Origin: CAMLKC01 sp035493555
GTDB lineage: Bacteria; Patescibacteriota; Saccharimonadia; Saccharimonadales; Saccharimonadaceae
Direction: 5' to 3'
NCBI GenBank assembly: GCA_035493555.1
Contig: DATJIC010000040.1
Span: 1 to 9,867 of the forward strand
Length of the DNA stretch: 9,867 nt
In this document: positions 1 through 5,514 of the stretch, one piece after another
How positions within the stretch are numbered: the stretch's first letter is position 1
How the letters are laid out: each line of letters starts with the position of its first letter
Notes under the pieces: model-generated
Databases searched by the model: none
Seen by the model: only the letters and a program-made list of their open reading frames with translations
What the model was told of the DNA's origin: nothing
Made by a program: the position numbers and the translations under genes

Positions 1-616
1 CCACGACGAAGCGCGGCTGGCGTCGCGCTTTGGCACCGCCCAGGCCCGGCTGGTTGGTTTGCTGCAGCTGTCGCTGCCTGGTATCCCTGTTGTGTATTAT
101 GGCGACGAGCTAGGGATGGAGAACGTCTCGATAGCCGCTCATCTTATTCATGACCCGTTTGAAAAGCGTGTTCCCGGCTTAGGACTCGGGCGTGATCCGC
201 AGCGGACGCCTATGCAGTGGACCGGTGACAAGGGAGCTGGTTTTACAACTGGCATGCCGTGGCTGCCAGTTGCCCGGGATTTTACTACCCGCAACGTAGC
301 CAGTGAGACACTCGCGCCGCACTCGTCGCTTACCATGTACCGGACGCTTCTCGAACTGCGCCGTTCGGCAATATTTGAAGAAGGCCGTTACGTCGAGTGG
401 GAGGGGAGTGACGACGCGATTTTTGGGTTTAGCCGTGAAAATGAGTCGGACAAACTTTTGGTGCTGCTTAACATGTCGGACCATCCTACTATCTGCCGGC
501 AAAAAATCGACGGCGCAATGATCTACTCCACGCATGTCGCAGTAGAGTTTGAGCCCAAGGAGCATCTGCTTCTTAAAGCCCACCAAGGGGTTATTATCCG
601 CCTGCCGAAAAGCTAA
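1..616 (+). CDS. Alpha-glucosidase-like GH13 hydrolase, C-terminal part (5' truncated by window edge)
   Basis: This is the last 204 residues of a glycoside hydrolase family 13 enzyme; the frame is open from base 2, so the start lies outside the window. The fragment begins with His-Asp, which fits conserved region IV of GH13 (the NHD motif, whose Asp stabilises the transition state). A typical (beta/alpha)8-barrel end follows, including 'LPGIPVVYYGDELGM'. The block 'GRDPQRTPMQW' followed by 'AGFTTGMPWLPV' is characteristic of alpha-glucosidase/oligo-1,6-glucosidase/trehalose-synthase-like enzymes that act on short alpha-glucosides. The last ~80 residues form the C-terminal beta domain. The catalytic nucleophile and acid/base lie upstream and cannot be seen, so exact specificity is open. 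Its TAA stop overlaps the TAG stop of the convergent rarA gene. No signal peptide can be assessed. Confidence 0.9.
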   Translation, partial: HDEARLASRFGTAQARLVGLLQLSLPGIPVVYYGDELGMENVSIAAHLIHDPFEKRVPGLGLGRDPQRTPMQWTGDKGAGFTTGMPWLPVARDFTTRNVASETLAPHSSLTMYRTLLELRRSAIFEEGRYVEWEGSDDAIFGFSRENESDKLLVLLNMSDHPTICRQKIDGAMIYSTHVAVEFEPKEHLLLKAHQGVIIRLPKS

Positions 617-1785
617 AAGATCTTTTTGCCGTTTAGTTCGTTAGGCAAAAAACCTTTGCCGTGCTTAAAGTCGGCTTCCCATTTATAGCCTTCGTTATAT
701 CCCAGGTCCTTCATTAGCTTTGTTGGTGCGTTCCTTAAATGAAGCGGAACCGGTGCGTCGGGATACTGGCGGGCAAGTTCGCGGGCGCGGCCCATGGCGT
801 CGGTAGTCTGGCGCGATTTTTCGGCCTTGGCGAGCGCGGTGGCAACGTGGAACAAAATGTAATTGCTCTCGGGCATGCCTATGCGTTCAACGGCCTGGAA
901 CGCATTAAGTGCAAGGCCAAGAGCGCCGTTGCCAGCCAGGCCGATGTCCTCACTGGCAAAGATAATCATGCGCCGGGCAATAAATTTTGGGTCCTCTCCG
1001 GCGTCGAGCATTCTGGCTAAATAGTACAGCGTGGCGTCTACGTTGCTGCCGCGCATGCTTTTAATAAAGGCAGAAATAACGTTGTAGTGCATCTCGCCTT
1101 TTTTATCGTAGCCGGGGACCCGTTTTTGGGCGGCCGTTTTTACTATCTCGGGGGTTACTTTTTCGCCCATCGAAAGCGCGAGTTCAAGGTTGCCAAGTGC
1201 CACGCGGGCGTCGCCGCCGGAAAGTTCAGCAAGGTAGTCCAGCGCCTTTGGAGTGACCCTTTTGGTGGCTTTTAACTCTTTTAAGGCACGTTTTAAAATG
1301 GTAATAACTTCGTTTTTTTGGAGCGACTCCAGTACGAGTACGCGGCTGCGCGAAAGCAACGGCGTAATAACCTCAAAGCTTGGGTTTTCGGTGGTGGCGC
1401 CAATAAGCGTAATAAGGCCCGACTCAACATGGGGCAAAAACGCGTCTTGCTGCGCTTTGTTGAACCGGTGGATCTCGTCGACAAACAGGAGTGTCCGCAG
1501 TTTTAAGTTCCAGTTTTGACGCGCGTGCTCAACCACGCGTTCCACATCTTTTTTACCGCTGGTAACGGCCGAGAGCTCAATAAACTCGGCGTTGGTTTCG
1601 TGGGCGATAATCCGGGCCAGGGTAGTTTTGCCGCTGCCGGGTGGTCCCCATAAAATAAGGCTGACAGGTTCTTTGCCTTTAACGATCTGCCGGAGAATCT
1701 CGCCCTTGCCAAGCAAATGAGCCTGGCCGATAACATCGTCCAGGGTTGTTGGTCGCATTCGCTCCGCCAGCGGCACTCTTTCCAT
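613..1785 (-). CDS. rarA: Replication-associated recombination protein A (RarA/MgsA), AAA+ ATPase
   Basis: This 390-residue clamp-loader-like AAA+ ATPase is the size expected for RarA/MgsA/WRNIP1, which acts at stalled replication forks and on single-strand gaps. Visible motifs are Walker A GPPGSGKT (residues 47-54), Walker B LLFVDEIH (99-106), sensor 1 GATTENP (129-135) and a Ser-Arg-Ser-Arg segment after it. The C-terminal half carries the RarA tetramerisation region, with 'SMRGSNVDATLYYLARML' and 'RRMIIFASEDIG'. The ATG at 1785 (MERVPLAERMRP) is chosen over an upstream in-frame start at 1830. Family members begin at this point, and a -10 box lies only 6 nt before it, so the upstream start would precede the promoter. 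It is transcribed divergently from ddl and ends by overlapping the stop of the GH13 gene. Confidence 0.96.
   Translation of the reverse strand: MERVPLAERMRPTTLDDVIGQAHLLGKGEILRQIVKGKEPVSLILWGPPGSGKTTLARIIAHETNAEFIELSAVTSGKKDVERVVEHARQNWNLKLRTLLFVDEIHRFNKAQQDAFLPHVESGLITLIGATTENPSFEVITPLLSRSRVLVLESLQKNEVITILKRALKELKATKRVTPKALDYLAELSGGDARVALGNLELALSMGEKVTPEIVKTAAQKRVPGYDKKGEMHYNVISAFIKSMRGSNVDATLYYLARMLDAGEDPKFIARRMIIFASEDIGLAGNGALGLALNAFQAVERIGMPESNYILFHVATALAKAEKSRQTTDAMGRARELARQYPDAPVPLHLRNAPTKLMKDLGYNEGYKWEADFKHGKGFLPNELNGKKIF
615..626. terminator. 12-bp palindrome at interlocked stop codons, possible weak bidirectional terminator
   Basis: AAAAGATCTTTT is a perfect palindrome lying directly over the converging gene ends. 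It is short and GC-poor. Folding as a terminator would rely on the flanking GCCG and TGCCG segments, so the terminator role is only a suggestion. Confidence 0.25.
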
Positions 1786-1791
1786 ACCTCT

Positions 1792-1821
1792 AGTATACCG
1801 TGTGGCTCTTGCAGATACCAA
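1792..1821 (-). promoter_or_regulatory. Promoter of rarA (leaderless geometry)
   Basis: On the minus strand a TATACT -10 box (1792-1797) is followed by 6 nt and then the ATG at 1785. A TTGGTA -35-like hexamer (1816-1821) sits 18 nt upstream. A start site about 7 nt after the -10 would fall at the A of the ATG, leaving no leader for a Shine-Dalgarno site. The AGAGG just before the ATG is too close to serve as one. Confidence 0.6.
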
Positions 1822-1834
1822 CCAAGGCAAGATG

Positions 1835-1843
1835 TGCTACAAT
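1835..1843 (+). promoter_or_regulatory. Extended -10 promoter of ddl (leaderless geometry)
   Basis: TGCTACAAT combines an extended TGn with a TACAAT -10 (1838-1843), 7 nt before the ATG at 1851. No good -35 hexamer is seen at 17 nt, which the extended -10 may compensate. It faces away from the rarA promoter; the two start codons are separated by 65 bp. Confidence 0.65.
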
Positions 1844-1850
1844 AAAGCAA

Positions 1851-2906
1851 ATGGAACGAACTGCCGTATTACTACTTTTTGGCGGTGAATCGTCTGAGCA
1901 CGAGGTCTCGATTTCTTCTGTGCGTAATGTTTACGCGGCAATTGATAACACTAAATTTGCCGTCCATCTTGGCTACATCGACCGCCAGGGGAAGTGGTGG
2001 CTGATCGACCGCCTCACTCAGGAGATCGACACGCACGGCGCGCCTCAGCTGGTACCTGTTTTAGGGGCTGGCAGCTTTGTTACTTTGCCTAGCGCCCGCG
2101 TTATCAAACCCGATGTTATTCTGCCTATCCTGCACGGCAAAAACGGCGAGGACGGCAGCGTTCAAGGGTTGGCCCAGCTGCTTCATATTCCTATTGTTGG
2201 CTGCGATATGACTTCAAGCGCGATCTGCATGGATAAGCTGGCAACCAAAGAGATTCTTATGACGGTAGGAATCCACGTGGCGCCGTACGAGGTACATCGG
2301 GCGGGAAACGACGTGCCCGACTTTAATCACCTTAGTATGAAGCTTGGCAGCCCTATGTTCGTAAAACCGTCCCGCGCGGGTAGTTCGGTTGGCGTTAGTA
2401 AGGTATATAGCGAAGAAGAGCTTGCCAAGGCGCTTGTCTCCGCGCATGAACACGACGAAACTGTGCTGATCGAGCGCGGCATATCAGGGCGCGAGCTCGA
2501 GGTATCGGTATTAGGTAACCCGCCGCACCACAAAGCAAGCGGTGTGGGCGAGATAAAACCCGGTGATGATTTTTATAGTTACGACGATAAATATGCAGCC
2601 TCAAGCACCTCGCAGGTGATTATTCCCGCCGAACTCGACGAGGATGACGCAACGCGAATCCGTAAGGCAGCCGCTAAAACATTTGAGGTACTTGGCTGTA
2701 AGGGGCTGTCGCGGGTAGACTTTTTCCTGGCAGATGACGGCACGCTGTATGTTAACGAAATCAACACTCTGCCTGGGTTTACAAATATCAGCATGTATCC
2801 AAAACTGTGGCGCCAAGAGGGTATTTCTTACTCGCAGCTTATCGAGCAGCTTATCGCGCTTGCGCTCGGAACGTTAGAAACAACAGATAACGAGGAGTCG
2901 GAATAA
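1851..2906 (+). CDS. ddl: D-alanine--D-alanine ligase
   Basis: This 351-residue ATP-grasp ligase makes the D-Ala-D-Ala dipeptide for the peptidoglycan precursor in the cytoplasm. Family hallmarks are the N-terminal 'LLFGGESSEHEVSISS', 'PILHGKNGEDGSVQG' with 'IVGCDMTSSAICMDK', the ATP-grasp core 'MFVKPSRAGSSVGVSKV', and 'LSRVDFFLADDGTLYVNEIN' with 'LPGFTNISMYPKLW' for metal and nucleotide binding. The active-site loop reads 'FYSYDDKY', keeping the Tyr-Lys-Tyr pattern of D-Ala:D-Ala ligases rather than the Van-type D-lactate pattern. That specificity call is inference. The ATG at 1851 is chosen because the -10 box lies 7 nt before it; an in-frame upstream start at 1800 would add an unrelated 17-residue tail. 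Its TAA shares one base with the ATG of the next gene, so the two are probably co-transcribed and translationally coupled. Confidence 0.96.
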   Translation: MERTAVLLLFGGESSEHEVSISSVRNVYAAIDNTKFAVHLGYIDRQGKWWLIDRLTQEIDTHGAPQLVPVLGAGSFVTLPSARVIKPDVILPILHGKNGEDGSVQGLAQLLHIPIVGCDMTSSAICMDKLATKEILMTVGIHVAPYEVHRAGNDVPDFNHLSMKLGSPMFVKPSRAGSSVGVSKVYSEEELAKALVSAHEHDETVLIERGISGRELEVSVLGNPPHHKASGVGEIKPGDDFYSYDDKYAASSTSQVIIPAELDEDDATRIRKAAAKTFEVLGCKGLSRVDFFLADDGTLYVNEINTLPGFTNISMYPKLWRQEGISYSQLIEQLIALALGTLETTDNEESE

Positions 2907-3655
2907 TGGACGGGTTTACTATAACACTTTTTATACTGATCTTTATTTTTATTGCCAGCGGCATAAAAGTGGTCAACCAGTATGAGCGCGGGGTGGTTCT
3001 AACGCTAGGAAAATTTACCGGTATACGCGAGCCCGGGCTTCGGCTGATTGTGCCAGTGTTTCAGCGCATGATCAAGGTTGACGTAAGAACAAACACCATA
3101 GATATTCCAAAACAAGAGGTGATTACCAAAGATAATGTAACGGTGAATGTCGATGCGGTCGTTTACTTTAGGGTTAAAGACGCCGAAAAGGCAGTGCTGG
3201 AGGTAACCAACTACATTTACGCAAGTAGCCAGTTTGCCCAGGCGGCACTCCGTGACGTTACCGGTAATGTCGAACTCGACTCGCTGCTTGGCAAGCGCGA
3301 CGAAGTCAGCGTGCAAATTAAAGAGATCGTTGATACCCAGTCTGAAAAATGGGGTATTGATGTTGAGAGCGTAAAGATCCAAAACATCGAACTGCCGCAG
3401 GACATGAAGCGTGCAATGGCAAAACAGGCCGAGGCCGAGCGTGAGCGCCGTGCGGTTATTATTACCGCCGAGGGTGAAAAAGCTGCTGCACAGGCCGTGG
3501 CCGATGCTGCCGGTATCCTCTCTAAAACAGTGGGCGGTATTAATATCCGTACACTGCAGACGCTTGAAAAAATCGCCGTTGAGCCAAGTCAAAAAACGGT
3601 TATTCTTGTCCCGTCCGAACTTACGAACGCCGTTTCAAACCTTCTTGGCAAGTAA
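2906..3655 (+). CDS. SPFH/stomatin-like (slipin) membrane protein
   Basis: This 249-residue protein has the order typical of bacterial slipins. A single N-terminal hydrophobic segment (about residues 5-20) is followed by an SPFH/Band 7 domain (about 22-190) with 'QYERGVVLTLGKF', 'GLRLIVPVFQRM' and 'DNVTVNVDAVVYFRV'. An Ala/Glu-rich coiled-coil region (about 166-205) and a short tail follow. Such proteins oligomerise on the inner membrane, organise membrane microdomains and often act with NfeD or membrane proteases. No NfeD gene is visible next to it, so a partner cannot be named. A GAGGAG Shine-Dalgarno site (2891-2896) lies inside the end of ddl, and the ATG overlaps the ddl stop (TAATG). 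This suggests one envelope-related transcript ending at the hairpin at 3671-3714. Confidence 0.93.
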   Translation: MDGFTITLFILIFIFIASGIKVVNQYERGVVLTLGKFTGIREPGLRLIVPVFQRMIKVDVRTNTIDIPKQEVITKDNVTVNVDAVVYFRVKDAEKAVLEVTNYIYASSQFAQAALRDVTGNVELDSLLGKRDEVSVQIKEIVDTQSEKWGIDVESVKIQNIELPQDMKRAMAKQAEAERERRAVIITAEGEKAAAQAVADAAGILSKTVGGINIRTLQTLEKIAVEPSQKTVILVPSELTNAVSNLLGK

Positions 3656-3670
3656 AGGGGAGGACCCAAA

Positions 3671-3714
3671 CCAAAGAAATACCCCCATCTGTTAAGATGA
3701 GGGGATTTCTTTGG
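3671..3714. terminator. Bidirectional intrinsic terminator between the SPFH gene and tRNA-Phe
   Basis: The arms CCAAAGAAAT (3671-3680) and ATTTCTTTGG (3705-3714) are perfectly complementary. CCCC/GGGG and ATCT/AGAT pairs continue inward to a GTTA loop, with small bulges. Read on the plus strand, the G+C core is followed by ATTTCTTT; on the minus strand it is followed by TATTTCTTT. It can therefore stop both the ddl-SPFH transcript and the tRNA-Phe transcript. The outer three pairs on the minus strand use the CCA end of the tRNA. Confidence 0.8.
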
Positions 3715-3787
3715 TGGCTCCTCCCAGACTCGAACTGGGGACACAAGGCTCTTCAGGCCTCTGCTCTACCAACTGAGCTAAAGAGCC
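3712..3787 (-). tRNA. tRNA-Phe (GAA), CCA encoded
   Basis: The minus strand folds into a complete 76-nt tRNA. It has a 7-bp acceptor stem GGCTCTT/AGGAGCC with one wobble, a D arm GCTC/GAGC with loop AGTTGGTA, and an anticodon stem GAGGC/GCCTT around loop CTGAAGA with anticodon GAA. The T arm is CCCAG/CTGGG with the canonical TTCGAGT loop. The discriminator is A and CCA is encoded. G18, G19 and C56 are all canonical, which makes it a useful comparison for the other tRNA in this window. Confidence 0.97.
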
Positions 3788-3803
3788 TAGTAGAACTCCA
3801 CCT

Positions 3804-3832
3804 ATTCTACAAGAGAAGCGCCATTTTAACAA
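3804..3832 (-). promoter_or_regulatory. Promoter of tRNA-Phe
   Basis: On the minus strand, TTGTTA (3827-3832), a 17-nt spacer and TAGAAT (3804-3809) form a good housekeeping promoter. The predicted start lies about 10 nt before the tRNA 5' end at 3787. An imperfect GTAGAA/TTCTAC inverted repeat overlaps the -10 and leader. Confidence 0.65.
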
Positions 3833-3855
3833 GACGTTTGTTAAAGGGTTGGGTA

Positions 3856-3884
3856 TTGATATATTGTCAATTTTATGCTATAAT
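3856..3884 (+). promoter_or_regulatory. Strong promoter upstream of the CPBP protease gene
   Basis: TTGATA (3856-3861), a 17-nt spacer and TATAAT (3879-3884), preceded by TGC (extended -10), match the sigma-70 consensus closely. The predicted start near 3891 leaves a leader of roughly 109 nt before the ATG at 4000. That is long for this window, where most first genes are leaderless. The promoter is AT-rich and native-looking, unlike the GC-rich gene it drives, and it diverges from the tRNA-Phe promoter. Confidence 0.65.
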
Positions 3885-3936
3885 TATAAAGTTATAGTCA
3901 TTTTTCTATAGCACCTTTACAGTGCTTCCAATGATG

Positions 3937-3977
3937 TCGGACGCCTACTACTTCTATAGGGAGTGGTGAGCGTCCGA
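3937..3977 (+). promoter_or_regulatory. Long hairpin in the 5' leader of the CPBP gene
   Basis: TCGGACGC (3937-3944) pairs perfectly with GCGTCCGA (3970-3977). After one C-A mismatch (3945/3969) the stem continues for ten more pairs, some G-U (3946-3955 with 3959-3968), to an ATA loop. It lies between the predicted transcription start and the GAGGAG Shine-Dalgarno (about 3987-3992). A smaller hairpin, AGCAC/GTGCT (3910-3914/3922-3926), precedes it. There is no U-tract, so this is not an ordinary terminator. A role in mRNA stability, in translation control or as the end of an inserted cassette is possible. Confidence 0.5.
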
Positions 3978-3999
3978 ACACCATCGTGAGGAGCGACAA

Positions 4000-4779
4000 A
4001 TGGACAAGCAGGTACGAACCCCCTTCGAGCAGGGCGTCGGCGAACGAACCGCCGGTGTTCTGCGCGAGGTGATCGGCGTCTTCGCCGTCGTCGGTGTCTT
4101 CTACATCTTCCTCCACAACTGGATCGATGCTCCGCTGAGCTTCTTCCGGGTGTGGACGGTGCAGGGGACGCTCGCCGACGTCATCAAGTCGTCGTGGGTG
4201 ATCTTCGCCTGGGGCGTGGGGCTCACGCTGCTCAGCGGCATCAGCCTCGCCATCCGGCGTGAGCCGCGGCAGTACGAGCCCGGCGTCGTCTTCATGAAGG
4301 GGACGTGGTTCAGCATTCTGGCCGGCGTCGGCGAGGAGATCGTGTACCGGTGGCTGATGCTGTTCGGTGCGATGATGAGCCTCAAGTTTCTCAACGTCAT
4401 CACCTTCGGCCTCGTCAAGTGGTTCTACGTCAGCGTCTGGATCCCCCTCGCGGACTGGGCGAGCTTCGGCTTGCTCCACTCCGAGCTGGGGGGACAGTAC
4501 GGCTGGCTGTTCGCGGCCGCCATCGTGTCCGCGAACATCAGGTTCCGGAAAGGGCACGAGTACCAGGGGTTGTTCGGCATGATCAACTCGTGGTACATCG
4601 GCCTCATCCTGTTCTACCTGACGTTCACCTTCGGGCTGTGGGCTGCCATCGTGGTCCACATCCTGTACGACTTCTGCATCTTCTGGACCAGGAGTCTCAT
4701 GTCCACCATGCAGCCGCGCGAGTCGGCAAGCCACAGGCTGGCCCGAGCCGTCGTGGCGGCTGCGTACCGTCGTCGCTGA
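4000..4779 (+). CDS. CPBP-family (CAAX/Abi-type) intramembrane glutamic protease, GC-rich and probably acquired
   Basis: This 259-residue polytopic membrane protein carries the three CPBP motifs. EExxxR is at E112-E113-R117 ('GVGEEIVYRW'), FxxxH at F156-H160 ('SFGLLH'), and the third motif is HxxxD at H220-D224 ('HILYDF'), where many members have HxxxN. These residues form the active site of the Rce1-like family, whose bacterial members process membrane substrates or give self-immunity to bacteriocins. The substrate here is unknown. Hydrophobic segments lie near 20-38, 63-85, 103-127, 131-158, 168-178, 194-210 and 211-230, and the C-terminus is Arg-rich. Codon choice is foreign: Lys is nearly always AAG, Ile ATC and Phe TTC, with Leu mostly CTC/CTG, whereas neighbours use AAA, ATT, TTT and CTT freely. 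The start is supported by GAGGAG about 7 nt upstream. It has its own promoter and a hairpin on each side, so it stands alone as a cassette. Confidence 0.85.
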   Translation: MDKQVRTPFEQGVGERTAGVLREVIGVFAVVGVFYIFLHNWIDAPLSFFRVWTVQGTLADVIKSSWVIFAWGVGLTLLSGISLAIRREPRQYEPGVVFMKGTWFSILAGVGEEIVYRWLMLFGAMMSLKFLNVITFGLVKWFYVSVWIPLADWASFGLLHSELGGQYGWLFAAAIVSANIRFRKGHEYQGLFGMINSWYIGLILFYLTFTFGLWAAIVVHILYDFCIFWTRSLMSTMQPRESASHRLARAVVAAAYRRR

Positions 4780-4788
4780 AGCACTACC

Positions 4789-4832
4789 GGCGAGCTCCAC
4801 CTTCCCCTCACGGGGCAGGACCGGAGCTCGCC
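4789..4832 (+). terminator. GC-rich 44-nt hairpin after the CPBP gene, no U-tract
   Basis: GGCGAGCTCC (4789-4798) and GGAGCTCGCC (4823-4832) form a perfect 10-bp stem. The 24-nt loop folds further through CCT/AGG (4800-4802/4817-4819) and CCCC/GGGG (4804-4807/4812-4815) around TCAC. It begins 9 nt after the stop codon. The sequence that follows is TGCGACAC rather than a run of T, so it may stabilise the 3' end or mark a cassette border instead of terminating alone. Confidence 0.55.
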
Positions 4833-4844
4833 TGCGACACAGAG

Positions 4845-4861
4845 TATTCAAGATTTGAATA
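4845..4861. repeat. AT-rich palindrome, possible operator or cassette border
   Basis: TATTCAA-GAT-TTGAATA is a perfect 7-bp inverted repeat with a 3-nt centre. It lies exactly where GC-rich sequence gives way to native-looking sequence, 40 bp upstream of the CYTH gene -10 box. A regulator site is possible; no matching copy was found at the left edge of the GC-rich block. Confidence 0.35.
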
Positions 4862-4897
4862 TTGTGAATCGTAACGGCAATACGGGCGCGCGCGACA

Positions 4898-4906
4898 TGC
4901 TACACT
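4898..4906 (+). promoter_or_regulatory. Extended -10 promoter of the CYTH operon (leaderless geometry)
   Basis: TGCTACACT gives a TGn extension plus TACACT (4901-4906), 7 nt before the ATG at 4914. It is almost identical in sequence and spacing to the ddl promoter. No clear -35 is present. Confidence 0.6.
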
Positions 4907-4913
4907 TAAAGTA

Positions 4914-5504
4914 ATGAAGACTGAAATTGAAGCCAAGTTTCTCCGGGTCGACCCTAACGATATCCGCGACCGCTTGCAAAAAGCTGGCGCCACGTTAAAG
5001 CAGCCCATGCAAATGATGCGCCGCGTGATATTCGATAACGACCTCATGAACCAAAAACATGCGTATCTCCGCGTGCGCGACGAGGGGCACCAGGTGGCAA
5101 TGACCTACAAGCAGTTTGACGAAATGTCGCTTACAGGCGCAAAAGAAATTGAATTTACGGTTAGCGACTACGACGCAGCCCTGGCCTTAATCGAGGCGAT
5201 TGGCATTAGGACCAAGAGTGTTCAGGAAACGCGGCGCGAAATCTGGTACCTTGACGATGCCGAGGTGGTGATCGACGAATGGCCCTGGATAGAGCCGTTC
5301 ATTGAAATCGAGGCGCCAACCGAGGCGGGTGTTAAAGAAGCCGCGGCCAAGCTCGGTTTTAAATGGAAGGACGCAGCGTTTGGAGATATCATGACCGCCT
5401 ACCGTGCAGAGTACCCGCACCTTGGCGACTCTGCAAGTGATATGGTATATAATTTGCCCGCCGTCCGAATTGGCGATCCGCTCCCGAGTATTCTGAAAGT
5501 CTAG
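4914..5504 (+). CDS. CYTH-domain protein (triphosphatase / class IV adenylate cyclase-like)
   Basis: This 196-residue protein fits the CYTH superfamily of triphosphate tunnel metalloenzymes, which hydrolyse or cyclise triphosphorylated compounds (inorganic triphosphate, thiamine triphosphate, ATP) in the cytoplasm. The N-terminal signature ExExK is E4-E6-K8 ('EIEAKF'). Other tunnel-lining residues can be assigned to R53 and R55 ('YLRVRDE'), K66, K77-E78-E80 ('KEIEF'), R107-R108, D121-E122 and E131-E133 ('FIEIEAP'). The fold is complete at this length. About 30 C-terminal residues beyond the domain have no recognised role. Substrate cannot be deduced; adenylate cyclase activity is possible but the family is mostly phosphatases. 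It begins leaderless behind an extended -10 box and is followed 10 nt later by the DUF218 gene, so the two form an operon. Confidence 0.88.
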   Translation: MKTEIEAKFLRVDPNDIRDRLQKAGATLKQPMQMMRRVIFDNDLMNQKHAYLRVRDEGHQVAMTYKQFDEMSLTGAKEIEFTVSDYDAALALIEAIGIRTKSVQETRREIWYLDDAEVVIDEWPWIEPFIEIEAPTEAGVKEAAAKLGFKWKDAAFGDIMTAYRAEYPHLGDSASDMVYNLPAVRIGDPLPSILKV

Positions 5505-5514
5505 AGGAGGACAT

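Noticed and set aside
3005..3592. 195-codon minus-strand frame within the SPFH gene
   Set aside because: It is a shadow of a well-supported gene, with no start signals and no family resemblance.
3697..3897. 66-codon plus-strand frame near tRNA-Phe
   Set aside because: It runs antisense through the whole tRNA and both divergent promoters. Its N-terminal sequence is the translation of the tRNA complement, a common mis-annotation.
4000..4779. Integration of the CPBP cassette at the tRNA-Phe gene as an integrative element
   Set aside because: The cassette lies on the 5' side of the tRNA with the tRNA promoter in between. No repeated 3' tRNA fragment and no integrase are visible.
3921..4785. 8-bp inverted repeat AGTGCTTC (3921-3928) / GAAGCACT (4778-4785) flanking the CPBP gene, considered as transposon ends
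   Set aside because: It is too short to be significant over this distance, the right copy overlaps the stop codon, no target-site duplication is seen and no transposase is present.
3898..4851. Long 317-codon open frame on the minus strand opposite the CPBP gene
   Set aside because: The translation is an Asp/Glu/Pro/Arg-rich string with no family likeness. It is the usual antisense shadow of a GC-rich gene with strong third-position bias. The plus-strand gene has motifs, a ribosome site and a promoter.
4305..4874. 189-codon plus-strand frame overlapping the CPBP gene
   Set aside because: It is a second-frame shadow of the GC-rich coding sequence: Arg-rich, with no ribosome site and no recognised domain.
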